Positions 54,417-63,595 of a stretch of DNA of 64,000 bases are shown one piece after another. The DNA lies in NCBI GenBank assembly GCA_030525945.1, contig JAUNDT010000002.1, positions 176,150 to 240,149 of the forward strand, read 5' to 3'. Source of the DNA: Coriobacteriaceae bacterium (GTDB taxonomy: Bacteria; Actinomycetota; Coriobacteriia; Coriobacteriales; Coriobacteriaceae). Every line of letters starts with the position of its first letter. The stretch's first letter is position 1. The notes below the pieces were generated by a model that had not been told where the DNA came from, searched no databases, and saw only the letters and a list, made by a program, of their open reading frames with translations. Position numbers and translations under genes: made by a program.

Positions 54417-55865
54417 TAGGGGGTGCGGACAAAAAGTTGGACCGTGCGGTCCCGATTGGAGTCCGAAGATGCCGAGTTACACCGAGGAGCAGAAGCGCAG
54501 GGCGATCGAGTGCGTCGGGGAGTGCGGAGGGTCCGTCACCCGGGCGATGCGAAGACTGGGCTACCCCTCCAGGCAGACCCTCTACCACTGGCTCAACTGC
54601 GGCGATGCCTCTCACGAGCGACGCGCGGGGCGCCCGTGGAGCCACTACGACCCCGCGCTGAGGGAGCAGGCCGTCGAGCTCGTCCGCTCGGGGATGCGCG
54701 GTGGAGACGTCGCGAACTGCTCGGCATCTCGAGCGGCGCCGTGGTCCATAATTGGGCCAGGGCCGCCGAGGCGGCGGGGCTGCGAGCAGCCGACAGGAGG
54801 CCGATCGAACCCATGAGGGAATCCGACGCGAGGGCGTACTACGGCTTCGAGGGGAGCCTCAAGGGCCGGATCCGGCAACTCGAGCTGGAGAACGACATTC
54901 TCAGAGGGGTGGCGAGGGATTTAAAAGCCGAGGGCCCGGAATCGCTCACGAACAGGGAAAAGACCCTGCTGATCAACGACCTGAGGGTGACGACGGGCCG
55001 AAGCTTGAGAGAGCTCACCGCTTCCTTGAGGATATCGAAGAGCTCTTATGAGTACCAGCGCCGCGCGCTCGAGCGCCCCGATAATTACGCCGGGCTGCGC
55101 GAAAGGGTGCGCGAGGAGTTCGAGGCTGTCAACCGCTCCAGGGGCTACCGCTACGTGACGCACGCCCTCCGGAGCGGAGACGACCCCGTGCGCGTCTCCG
55201 AGAAGGTCGTGAGGGCGATCATGCGCGAGGAGGGGCTGGCGGTCGCCTATGCCAGGAGGAAGTCGAGGTACAGCTCCTACAGGGGCGAGATATCCGACGC
55301 GCCCGAGAACCTGATGAACCGCTCCTTGAGCGCTCCCGCGCCCAACGAGCTTTGGCTCACCGACATCACGGAGTTTGCGATTCCGGGCGGCAAGGTCTAC
55401 CTATCCCCCGTGCTCGACTGCTTCGACGGCGCGCTCGTCTCCTGGGCGATAGGCACGAGGCCGGATGCCGCGCTGGCGAACGGCAGCCTCGCGGCGGCGC
55501 GCGAGGGGCTCCGAGGCTGGGAGCGCCCCGTGATCCATTCCGACCGGGGCTGCCACTACCGATGGCCCGGATGGCTGTCGATTTGCGAGGGCAGGCACCT
55601 GGTCAGGTCGATGTCCCGGAAGGGGTGCTCGCCGGACAACGCCGCGATGGAGGGGCTCTTCGGCAGGCTAAAGAACGAGTTCTTCTACCATAGGGACTGG
55701 TCGGCCGTCACCGCGGAGCAGTTCTGCGCCATGCTCGACGCGTACCTGCGATACTACAACGAGGAGCGGCCGAAGGAGGGGCTTGGCTGGCGCAGCCCGC
55801 TGCAGTACAGGAGAGACCTTGGATTGGCGGCGTAGCCGGTCCAGGAAAATGTCCGCACCCCCTAC
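54417..55865 (+). mobile_element. IS3-family element B
   Basis: 1449 bp with perfect 15-bp terminal inverted repeats TAGGGGGTGCGGACA (54417-54431 and 55851-55865); similarity continues inward over about ten more bases (TGGACCG). If the true ends are the TG/CA at 54424 and 55858, the flanking GGGGG/CCCCC would be outside the element. Confidence 0.85.
54469..55835 (+). pseudogene. IS3-family transposase of element B, frameshifted
   Basis: The N-terminal part (from ATG 54469, MPSYTEEQKRRAIECVGECG) holds one HTH and half of a second. At about 54714 the second HTH continues only in the -1 frame (GDVA, then ELLGISSGAVVHNWARAAEA). The rest is intact to 55835: leucine zipper, LWLTDITEF, IHSDRGCHY and DNAAMEGLF give a full DDE triad, ending YYNEERPKEGLGWRSPLQY. 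No slippery run is present at the shift, so a one-base deletion is likelier than programmed frameshifting. Confidence 0.75.
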
Positions 55866-55903
55866 CGCTGTCGGGGGGCTGAAGCAGAGCGATACGCATA
55901 AAC

Positions 55904-56065
55904 CTAATCCCGCTTGAACAGGTTCCTCGTGTACACCCTCTCCGCGACGTCTGCAAAGTCGTCGCCCCAGCGGTTAGCCACGATCATACCGCAGCGCGCC
56001 TTGAACGCCTTGACGTCATGAGTGACCTCGGAGCCGAAGAAGTCGGGCACGTCGAGCGTGGGCTC
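55904..56065 (-). pseudogene. ugd: UDP-glucose 6-dehydrogenase 3' fragment, copy 1
   Basis: Reads [35 protein letters not shown] and ends KRD-stop. This matches the C-terminus of Ugd, the NAD enzyme that makes UDP-glucuronate for capsule sugars. About 53 codons remain; upstream the frame meets the orphan gene at 56092. Confidence 0.75.
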
Positions 56066-56091
56066 AATTGTAGAGCCTCTTCGCCGCAATG

Positions 56092-56823
56092 CTAATGATA
56101 GATGGCAATCAGTTCGCCCTTGATAACTGGGCCTGCGATTCTAATCTCCTCTAAGCCGGATGACCGATCCATTCTGCGCCGTGCAGCCCGGTTGAGCTTC
56201 ATGAAATCTCTCAATGGGTCATAAACGACAATCTGCTCATCATTGCAGTGAGATAGCACTTTGAAGAGAAATACGGCCTCCTCGCTCTCAATTTCCTCAA
56301 GCAATGAAATGTCCCCTTCTGCGAAATATGCCATTCCAAGCTTAGAAAAGACAGGAAGATCAAGTCCATTTATCATCAAGGGGGCATATGCATCCTTCTT
56401 AGCAAACAGGCTAAGAAGGAACTCTTTCGGCACCCCTCCGTCCTCAGCCTCAAGCATTCCGGCCTCATCGAGCATCGGCGCGTATTGTCTCATCATCGCA
56501 ATGGCGTCGAACTGTTCGGGCACCTCAGCGGTTCCGCGAAAGCGGACTATCGACATTGGTGGAAGGGTCCGTGGATCCGGACTGTCCGTCAAAAAGTCAA
56601 AGTACTCGTCGGTCTGACCTTTCAAGGCATTTTCAAATTCGTCGTATAAATGTGTTAAAGAGAGGTTGCGACCGCCAGATTCGAACTCGGCACCAGCCTG
56701 AACAGGGCCAGCCTTTGCGGCGAGATTGACTTTCCTGGCAGTCATTTTGCCCACACCGATTGCAAGTTGTTCCGCATAACGCCGAAGTGCATCCTCATTT
56801 ATATAAACAAAGCTTCGAAACAT
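56092..56823 (-). CDS. Unrecognised protein (possibly DUF6414-like)
   Basis: 243 residues, no signal peptide or membrane helix. It opens FVYINEDALRRYAEQLAIGV, which recalls, from memory only, DUF6414-type proteins that start with a short strand and helix and occur in accessory regions. A central segment (PPMSIVRFRGTAEVPEQFDA) and a hydrophobic core (INGLDLPVFSKLGMAYF) look folded. GGAGG lies 5 bases before the ATG. Base composition is less GC-rich than the housekeeping genes, and it lies between two ugd fragments, suggesting transfer. Confidence 0.6.
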   Translation of the reverse strand: MFRSFVYINEDALRRYAEQLAIGVGKMTARKVNLAAKAGPVQAGAEFESGGRNLSLTHLYDEFENALKGQTDEYFDFLTDSPDPRTLPPMSIVRFRGTAEVPEQFDAIAMMRQYAPMLDEAGMLEAEDGGVPKEFLLSLFAKKDAYAPLMINGLDLPVFSKLGMAYFAEGDISLLEEIESEEAVFLFKVLSHCNDEQIVVYDPLRDFMKLNRAARRRMDRSSGLEEIRIAGPVIKGELIAIYH

Positions 56824-57093
56824 GTCATCCTCCGATTTTCTTCAGCAACAAGACCTGAATCGATTATCTCGAGAATTTACGTCGCAGGCATTAGCTCGCA
56901 GCTAATTGCCTTCCATTCAATTACTACCCCTAAAGAATTTCATCGAAACGGGCATGAGCGCGCTCGCCCTCACGCGTGCCACTATCGTCGCAATCCATAT
57001 GCCCGACATCGCAAAACACGACTCAATCTTCCCATGAGAAAAACCCTCGACAGCCACAGCTGCCGAGGACTCATCCCGCATGTTGTAAGAAAC
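56824..57093. other. AT-richer spacer upstream of the orphan gene
   Basis: No recognisable gene. It contains the inverted repeat ATTAGC-tcgca-GCTAAT (about 56890-56906), a possible operator. An extension of the broken ugd frame continues into it with no family match. Confidence 0.35.
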
Positions 57094-57490
57094 CTGATCT
57101 CGCTTGAGCAAATCCCTCGTGTATACCTTGTCCGCAACGTCGGCGAGGTCGTCGCTCCAGCGGTTGGCCACGATCACGCCGTAGCGGGCCTTGAAGCCCT
57201 CGAGGTCGCTCGTAACCTCGGAGCCGAAGAAGTCGGGGGCGTCGAGCGTGGGCTCGTACACCACGACGGGGATGCCCTGGCCTTCACGCGCTTCATGACG
57301 CCCTGGATGAAGCTCGCGCGGAAGTTGTCGGAGTTGCTCTTCATGGTGAGTCAGTAGACGCCCACCACCGGCGTGGGCTCGCCGGCGTAGACAAGCGACA
57401 TCACGCGGCCGACAACCGCGTCCGTGACGCGGTCCTTGCGCGTGCGGCTGGTGCCGACGACCCCTCCGATGAGACGCTGCGCACCGCCGC
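57094..57490 (-). pseudogene. ugd: UDP-glucose 6-dehydrogenase 3' fragment, copy 2 (nonsense and frameshift)
   Basis: Reads AQRLIGGVVGTSRTRKDRVT, then VVGVY-stop (57351-57353) where Ugd has Tyr-Arg-Leu-Thr-Met-Lys-Ser. [20 protein letters not shown] follows, then a frame change near 57285, then [20 protein letters not shown] and VYTRDLLKRD. The native stop is replaced by CAG. The 5' part is missing at 57490, next to the ATP-grasp gene. It is roughly 80 percent identical in DNA to copy 1, by eye, over the shared 160 bp. Confidence 0.78.
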
Positions 57491-57505
57491 AATAGCTAGC
57501 AAAAA

Positions 57506-58720
57506 CTATGCAACATCAACCTTTATTTCACCGAGGGCAAGCTCTGCTCGACAAGCCGCTTCATCCGCGTCGGCGCCCCTACATACCACATGCCCAATCC
57601 GGTCGTTGCTCGAATGGGGAGTTTCGATTGAGCCCCCAAGAGGAAGATAAATCTCAACTTCCTCGACCCCCTCCGCCTCGCGGACGGATTCAGGCACGTC
57701 GATGGCCTGCAACGCCCCCGCACAATCCGCGGTGATGAAGCGGATCGCCGCGCCGCAATGGGACTTGGGGGTAAAATCGAACGGCAGGCCAAAAGCCGCC
57801 GCCACGGTCCCCTGCACTAAATCGATACCGGTCGACAGCGGTACGAGCTTAGAGGTGATGAAGTCGCCGCCGAGGCGCGCCGCCATCTCGATGACCTTCG
57901 GTCCAGCCTCTGTGAGCATGACCTCAGTATGAGACGGCCCCGTAACGATGCCGATGGCCTCGACGGTCCTCTTCGCTACCTCGCGGATCGCCTCCTGTGC
58001 CTCCTCGGAAAGACGCGACGGCTCGGAGTGCCCAAGCTCCACGAAATACGGCGGTTCGGTGGTCAGCTTATCGGTGATCGTCAGGATGGTCGTCACGCCG
58101 TTGACGGTCATTCCCTCCACGCTCACCTCACGACCGGTGACGCGCTGCTCTACCATGACGGTTCCCTTGCGGGAGAAGCCGCGAAAAAGCTCGAAAAGCT
58201 CTCCAGCGGGCGTGGAGCGGTCTTCGGGAGTGATGAGCTTGACCCCGCGGCTAGCGGCCGCATCGGCGGGCTTCGCGATGCAATCGTAGCCGAAATGCTC
58301 AAGGGCGCTCGCGAAATCCTCGACGGTGTTGCACACCCTGAACTCGGGCATCGGCACGCCATGCTCGGCAAGCCGCAGCCTCATGGCGTCCTTCTGGGTA
58401 GCGCACACGGCGCTCTCGGATGAGATGCCAGTCGGCAGCCCCAAACGCTCCGAAACAACTGCGGCGACCCTCACGGGCGCATCGCTCGTGGAGGTGATTA
58501 CGAAGTCGGCCCCCTCCCCGCGAGCAAGGCGCTCCACAGCATCGACGTCGAGCGTGCTCGTGAGCGAGAACGCGTCGGCGACGCGGGCGCCCGGAGCATC
58601 GGGATCGTAGTCCGCGCACACCACCCGGAAGCCCAGCCGCTGCGCCGCCTCGATGGCAGGCAACTGCAGACGACTCCCGCCGAGCATCACGACGGTCCCG
58701 CGCCTCTCCTTTTGATTCAT
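57506..58720 (-). CDS. ATP-grasp ligase of the nonulosonate locus
   Basis: 404 residues. N-terminal PreATP-grasp Rossmann-like domain (VVMLGGSRLQLPAIEAAQRLG), then an ATP-grasp core with CIAKPADAAASRGVKLI, VMVEQRVTGREVSVEGMTV and VIEMAARLGGDFITSKLVP. It resembles carbamoyl-phosphate synthase and PurK-like ligases that join an acid and an amine. The substrate is unknown; an amino acid could be joined to a sugar or nonulosonate. Its ATG overlaps the pseG stop (ATGA). Confidence 0.85.
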   Translation of the reverse strand: MNQKERRGTVVMLGGSRLQLPAIEAAQRLGFRVVCADYDPDAPGARVADAFSLTSTLDVDAVERLARGEGADFVITSTSDAPVRVAAVVSERLGLPTGISSESAVCATQKDAMRLRLAEHGVPMPEFRVCNTVEDFASALEHFGYDCIAKPADAAASRGVKLITPEDRSTPAGELFELFRGFSRKGTVMVEQRVTGREVSVEGMTVNGVTTILTITDKLTTEPPYFVELGHSEPSRLSEEAQEAIREVAKRTVEAIGIVTGPSHTEVMLTEAGPKVIEMAARLGGDFITSKLVPLSTGIDLVQGTVAAAFGLPFDFTPKSHCGAAIRFITADCAGALQAIDVPESVREAEGVEEVEIYLPLGGSIETPHSSNDRIGHVVCRGADADEAACRAELALGEIKVDVA

Positions 58721-59769
58721 AACTGCACTATCTCCTTCGCTATCTTCTCGGCCCCGAGCCCGTCGATGAGCTCATGGGCGCGCCTCGCCAAAGCGGCAGC
58801 TCGGTCGGGATCGGAAGCAAGCCCCGCCAGACGTTCAACGCATGCCGCCGCCGTCCGAGAGGGGTCTTCCCCCATGGGTCCCCCGTACTCGATGGCGCCG
58901 AGATGCGCGAGAGACTCTGCACTCGCAGCCTGCTCCTCGACCATCGAGAACGTCACCGTCGGCAGCCCGGCAGCGGCCAGCTCGTATACAGTCGTCCCGT
59001 TGGCTGAGACCGCAGCATCGCAACGAGCCATGACGGCGGCCATGTCGAACACCGCGCATAGCATCTCAACACGGGCGCTCGAAGAGGCAATACGTTCGAC
59101 CGTCAAGGCGGTTTCCTCCGCCACCATCCCGCCAACCACAACATCAAAGCCAACCCCGTTAAGCCGGTCGTCACCTAGTGCGGCGTCGAGGAAGGCGGGG
59201 AGAAACCCGAAGGGATCGGTGCTGCCTGTTGTGACTAGGACCTTGGTGATGTGCCCATTGCACTTACGATGCACCTCGGAAAAACGCGCTCCTAATGGGG
59301 CATAACCGGGTCCAAGCAGGAGTCGCGTCCCACGAGAGCCGTACGTACGACCATAGAACCCCGCGTCGATATCTGTGGAATAGTTTGCGATGAGGGAGAG
59401 GTTACCAAGATCGCCGCCCTTGCTGCCCAGATAGCAAGTTTTCGCATGTGAAGACAGTCTGTCAACATACTCAGCCGTGATGGAATACGTATCGACAAGC
59501 ACAACGGGATCCTCCTGCTCGTCGCAAAGTCCACACAGGAATTCGATACCCTCGGTAAGCTCATGCCAATCAGTGCCAAGCACGCGCGCCACAAAGCCAC
59601 GACTCTCGATAATGTCTACTGGCCCTTCGTCGGAGAGGACGAATTCCACATCTGCGTCGAGTCGCGCCAAAGCATCCGCCAGGGACAGACAGCGCATGAC
59701 GTGACCACCGGAAATAACCGGGTTGGCATCCGTTCGAATGTAAATCTTCCTATGTGAAGAGCTTCGCAT
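58717..59769 (-). CDS. pseG: PseG-like UDP-sugar hydrolase
   Basis: 350 residues with a GT-B fold like MurG. It opens IYIRTDANPVISGGHVMRCL, the PseG signature region with a GGH where GxGH is usual, and ends with the nucleotide-binding VSANGTTVYELAAAGLPTVT. PseG removes UDP from UDP-2,4-diacetamido-2,4,6-trideoxy-altrose before the PseI condensation. The ATG 59769 follows GAGGGGAG and overlaps the upstream epimerase by 20 bp. Confidence 0.85.
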   Translation of the reverse strand: MRSSSHRKIYIRTDANPVISGGHVMRCLSLADALARLDADVEFVLSDEGPVDIIESRGFVARVLGTDWHELTEGIEFLCGLCDEQEDPVVLVDTYSITAEYVDRLSSHAKTCYLGSKGGDLGNLSLIANYSTDIDAGFYGRTYGSRGTRLLLGPGYAPLGARFSEVHRKCNGHITKVLVTTGSTDPFGFLPAFLDAALGDDRLNGVGFDVVVGGMVAEETALTVERIASSSARVEMLCAVFDMAAVMARCDAAVSANGTTVYELAAAGLPTVTFSMVEEQAASAESLAHLGAIEYGGPMGEDPSRTAAACVERLAGLASDPDRAAALARRAHELIDGLGAEKIAKEIVQL

Positions 59770-60748
59770 ACTCTCCCCTCTCGAGCTCTCGATGATAATC
59801 TTCCATCAAAACGTATGGATCACCATAAAGCGGCTTGAAGCCGAGCTCCTTTTTGATTTTCGTGTTATCCATCCTTGGAAAAGATCCATTGTTTGGTACG
59901 CTCGGATCAGATGAAACTGTCGACTCGCCGCGTTCGCCTGCAAAGGCCTTGGCGGTCGCTTGGGCAAGTTCCAGAATCGAAAAATTCTCATCGTAGGAAA
60001 CGTTATAAAGGCCCTTGCCATCATTACTCTCAAGCGCATCCGCAATGGCACGCGCCATATCCTTTACATATAGGACATCCTTTGGAGTGTCGGGATCACC
60101 ATATACAACAATTTCCTCACCCATTGCCGCCTTCTCCATAAAAATCTGAAGACCGGATTTAATCACAACTCCATCTTTTGCAAACGAACCGTGTGGACCA
60201 ACTCCGTATATCGACGGTATCCTCAGCCATATGTTCTTCATACCGTATCGCTCGTTATAGTAATGGAGCATCTCCGCCTTTTGGTTATTGCTCACAACGT
60301 ACGCGGCATGATCGTCTGTATACGAGAACATCGGTGACGTCTCTTCCTTTATGACTGTTCCCACGGGATATAGTCTGCAGTCAAATCGCGACACGATGTC
60401 AACGAGGCGATTTATCCCGTGCCCGCGCAACCAATCAAGAAGGTTGATAGTGCCGACAACATTGGTCCGAATGTAATCGGCAATATCCTCCATCTCCAAA
60501 TCCTTCTCAATGTTGGCGGGCATTCGGGCAGCAAGAGACACCGCGGCATCAAACTTCCAGGCATCAAGAACAGCCAAGCTCTCAGCCTCAACCATATCAA
60601 CCTTCACATACGAAACGCCGAGCCGATCATAATGAAACTTGAAACTTGGATTTCTACCAGTTGCCACAACCTCGTGTCCACGATTGAGCAGCTCGTCAAC
60701 CGTATATGCACCGATAAAACTCGAACCGCCAATCACCAGCAATTTCAT
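59750..60748 (-). CDS. NAD-dependent epimerase/dehydratase, catalytic Lys replaced
   Basis: 332 residues, extended SDR fold. The NAD loop GGSSFIGAYTVDEL starts at residue 7. In the active-site region the YxxxK motif reads YVVSN (in HAAYVVSNNQKAEMLHYYNE), so Lys is Asn; the tandem paralogue keeps YVISK. Coding sequence is clearly AT-richer than its neighbours. It lies between the second epimerase and pseG. Role unknown; a sugar nucleotide step is likely from context. Confidence 0.82.
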   Translation of the reverse strand: MKLLVIGGSSFIGAYTVDELLNRGHEVVATGRNPSFKFHYDRLGVSYVKVDMVEAESLAVLDAWKFDAAVSLAARMPANIEKDLEMEDIADYIRTNVVGTINLLDWLRGHGINRLVDIVSRFDCRLYPVGTVIKEETSPMFSYTDDHAAYVVSNNQKAEMLHYYNERYGMKNIWLRIPSIYGVGPHGSFAKDGVVIKSGLQIFMEKAAMGEEIVVYGDPDTPKDVLYVKDMARAIADALESNDGKGLYNVSYDENFSILELAQATAKAFAGERGESTVSSDPSVPNNGSFPRMDNTKIKKELGFKPLYGDPYVLMEDYHRELERGEYAKLFT

Positions 60749-60799
60749 GTTAAGCCGCCCTTCTCAAACTTGCACGACGGGAGAACGGCTCGACATGGA

Positions 60800-61837
60800 C
60801 TATATCAGCGAGCCCCCCCTATCATTTGCGAAAAAGAGGCTTGGCATCACGCCGCGCTCTTCCTCACACTTCCAATCCGCCATCAAATCGCGAAAGTCCG
60901 CGAACCTGGGCTCGTAGCCGAAATCACGTCGAGCGCGGGAGATGTCGAGGGAATACGATCGGATGTCGTTGTCCCTCGACCTGTCAACACGCACCTCAGA
61001 GGCGCCGGCGGCGCCTGCGAAGACCTCGGCGATCGCCTCTGCCTGCTCCTGGAGAGAGACAGGTCGTCCTGAACCGATGTTGTACAAACCCTCGGCGGCA
61101 GCGCTTCCACCCGCCTTGACGAAAGCTTGTGCGACATCCCGCACACTCACGATATCGCGCACCGCGCCATCGGCGTCGCCGAAGACCGTAATGGGCGCAC
61201 CGCACTTGGCCTTGTCAACGAAGATGCCGATCCCGGACCTCCTCACTGCGCCGTTAACTCGTAGGGAGCCGTGGGGACCGCAGCCGTAAACAGGGGGGAG
61301 CCGGAAGACGCAGTTCTTCATCCCGTACTGCTCGTTGTAATAGAAGAGGAGGTCGGCGGAGGCGTTCTTCGAGATGACGTAGGCCGCATGGTCTCCGCTC
61401 AGCCTGAAATCGCGCGGCCAGTCCTCTTGGACGGGGTCCGTGGGACTCCAGCGGTTCTGCACGTCTGCATAGGAAGTCGTTGACACGACGCGCGCCACGC
61501 CGTTCCTGCGCGCCCACTCGAGCAGATAAGCCGTCCCCAGAGCGTTCGTCCGAATGTACTCGGCGGCATCGTCCTCGCTCGAAAGGTTAAAATCCGAGTT
61601 TGCCGGAAGTCTGCCTGCGAGATGCGCAACGAAATCAACGTCTGAAGGAAGCCCGTCGAACCCCGATGGGTCAACTAGGTCGAACGGACGATACTCGACG
61701 CCCAGTCTTCGGTAATGGTCGGCGAAACGCCGGTTCCTCCCCGTTCCAACCACGGAGTAGCCGGCCTCCAGAAGAGCATCCACTACGTAGGCGCCTATGA
61801 AACTCGACGCCCCTATGACAAGACACTTCTTAGCCAA
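60800..61837 (-). CDS. NAD-dependent epimerase/dehydratase (paralogue)
   Basis: 345 residues. Extended SDR with GASSFIGAYVVDALLEAGY, STTSYADVQN and an intact YVISK. It shares the framework GVEYRP.., LAGRLPAN and YNEQYGMKNCVFRLPPVYG with the next gene but has high GC. TTG 61837 is chosen because GGAAGGAG lies 6 bases upstream; the frame opens at 61861. It follows pseI after 29 bp. Substrate unknown. Confidence 0.82.
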   Translation of the reverse strand: MAKKCLVIGASSFIGAYVVDALLEAGYSVVGTGRNRRFADHYRRLGVEYRPFDLVDPSGFDGLPSDVDFVAHLAGRLPANSDFNLSSEDDAAEYIRTNALGTAYLLEWARRNGVARVVSTTSYADVQNRWSPTDPVQEDWPRDFRLSGDHAAYVISKNASADLLFYYNEQYGMKNCVFRLPPVYGCGPHGSLRVNGAVRRSGIGIFVDKAKCGAPITVFGDADGAVRDIVSVRDVAQAFVKAGGSAAAEGLYNIGSGRPVSLQEQAEAIAEVFAGAAGASEVRVDRSRDNDIRSYSLDISRARRDFGYEPRFADFRDLMADWKCEEERGVMPSLFFANDRGGSLI

Positions 61838-61866
61838 AACCGTCTCCTTCCCAAATAGCAATAGCC

Positions 61867-62898
61867 CTACAGGTCCGCCGCGGTAACCGGCTCGCCGAAC
61901 TTAATCTCGCGCTTCGCGGCGCGCCCCAGAAGATCATCAAGGTGCTTCGGCGCGAGGCCATGCGCCGGGCGGATGCTGCGAACGTTCTCACTGGTAAACC
62001 TCTCGCCAAGTGCGATATCCCTCACCGCGTAAAGGGAGCGACGGCCGGCAAGACCCCTCTCTTCCCTCTCGGAGCGCTCATATGTCACCCGCCCGACTGA
62101 GGCCTTTGCTCGGCGCACGTCGCGGATCATGGCGCTAAACTCGGCGGGCTCCATGGAGAACTCCGAGTCCACGGTTTTCTGCTTGCGGGAGATGCAGTAG
62201 TGCTTCTCTATGACGCTCGCGCCCAGCGTGGCGGCGGCGACATCGACGCCCCAGCCCATCGAGTGGTCGGAGAGACCCACTGCACAGCCAAAGCGGGCGG
62301 CCATATCCGCCATTGTCGCGATGTTCATATCCTCGTATACGGCGGGGTACTCACTCGTGCACTTCAAAAGCACTATCCGCTCGTTGCCCACGGAGCGGCA
62401 CGCCTCGACCGCGTCGGCGATCTCATCGGCGCTGCCCATCCCGCAGGAGATGACCATTGGCTTGCCCTTCGAGGCTGTGTAGCGGATGAGCGGAACGTCC
62501 ACGAGCTCGGGAGATGCAATCTTATACATCTCACAGCCAATGGACTCGAGAAAGTCGACGGAGGTTGGGTCGAAGACCGAGGAGAGGAAATCCATCCCCA
62601 GTCGTTCGCACTCCTCCTTGATCTCGGCCTGCCACTCCCAGGGGGTGTGCGCTTCCTCGTACAGGTCGTAAAGGGTGCGACCCTCCCAGAGCCCACCCGG
62701 CGTGGTCTGGAAATCAGGGGAGTCGCAGTCGATGGTGATTGTATCAGCGGTGAAGGTCTGCAGCTTCAAGCAATCAGCCCCGGCTTCTGCGGCAGATCGC
62801 ACAATTTCCATCGCCTTGTCCACGCTGCCACCGTGGTTGCCACTCATCTCCGCGATGAAGTACACATCGCCGCGCTCAATGGTCTCAAATAACTTCAT
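61867..62898 (-). CDS. pseI: Pseudaminic acid synthase
   Basis: 343 residues. Condenses PEP with a 2,4-diacetamido-hexose to a nonulosonic acid. The TIM barrel starts FIAEMSGNHGGSVDKAMEIV; KLQTFTADTITIDCDSPDFQ, GLWEGRTLYDLYEEAHTPWE and KIASPELVDVPLIRYT are closer to PseI than to NeuB or LegI. A C-terminal SAF (antifreeze-like) domain fills about 285-343. AGGAGG precedes the ATG. Confidence 0.9.
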   Translation of the reverse strand: MKLFETIERGDVYFIAEMSGNHGGSVDKAMEIVRSAAEAGADCLKLQTFTADTITIDCDSPDFQTTPGGLWEGRTLYDLYEEAHTPWEWQAEIKEECERLGMDFLSSVFDPTSVDFLESIGCEMYKIASPELVDVPLIRYTASKGKPMVISCGMGSADEIADAVEACRSVGNERIVLLKCTSEYPAVYEDMNIATMADMAARFGCAVGLSDHSMGWGVDVAAATLGASVIEKHYCISRKQKTVDSEFSMEPAEFSAMIRDVRRAKASVGRVTYERSEREERGLAGRRSLYAVRDIALGERFTSENVRSIRPAHGLAPKHLDDLLGRAAKREIKFGEPVTAADL

Positions 62899-62902
62899 AT
62901 AC

Positions 62903-63595
62903 TTAATCCTCCTGAATCATTGACAAGTACTTCCGCTCCGCAATTTCCCAGTCCTCGAGCGTGTCGATGTCCTGTACGTATCTACTCGGAATTCGAAGCG
63001 CACGCACTCGCTCGGTGATAAAACCGCCGCTCTTTTTAAATGCCTCGGTGTTAGCGAAGTAGAAGCGCCCGCAATCGTGGACCATCTCGGGAAGGTCTTG
63101 GCTTCGGGCTTGTGCGTACTCCGGAAATGCGTACCCGACCGATCCGTCCTCACCGATCTTGAACCCCCGAAGCGGGGGGAAATCGAAGGAGGTCACCGGA
63201 ATCACCGAGCTCGCCCCGCAATCCAGCAATGACGAAGCCTCCCGCAGCTCGGACGCCCTCACGAAGGGCGCGGTGGGATAGAGGCAGCACATCGTATCAA
63301 AAGATAACCCCCTCTTTTGATACTCGCCAAGCACCTCGCATAGGACGTCCGCCGTGGTCGCGTAGTCGTTGCTCGTCGCATCGCTTCGCATGAACGGCAC
63401 CTCGGCACCGCAGCCACGAGACACCTCGGCAATCTCGCCGTCGTCGGTCGAGACCATCACCGCGTCGAATACACCGCTCTCAAGAGCGGCCTCGATGGAA
63501 TAGGCAATGATCGGCTTGCCGCAGAAGTCCTTTATGTTCTTGCGTGGGATGCGCTTAGAGCCGCCGCGCGCCGTGATTATGCAAACACTAGTCAT
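62903..63595 (-). CDS. pseF: Pseudaminic acid cytidylyltransferase
   Basis: 230 residues. CMP activation of the nonulosonate. It begins with the nucleotide-binding motif CIITARGGSKRIPRKNIKDF and contains DAVMVSTDDGEIAEVS and LYPTAPFVRASELREASSLL. ATG 63595 gives the family N-terminus; it overlaps the upstream acetyltransferase by 8 bp. pseI follows after 4 bp. Confidence 0.9.
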   Translation of the reverse strand: MTSVCIITARGGSKRIPRKNIKDFCGKPIIAYSIEAALESGVFDAVMVSTDDGEIAEVSRGCGAEVPFMRSDATSNDYATTADVLCEVLGEYQKRGLSFDTMCCLYPTAPFVRASELREASSLLDCGASSVIPVTSFDFPPLRGFKIGEDGSVGYAFPEYAQARSQDLPEMVHDCGRFYFANTEAFKKSGGFITERVRALRIPSRYVQDIDTLEDWEIAERKYLSMIQED

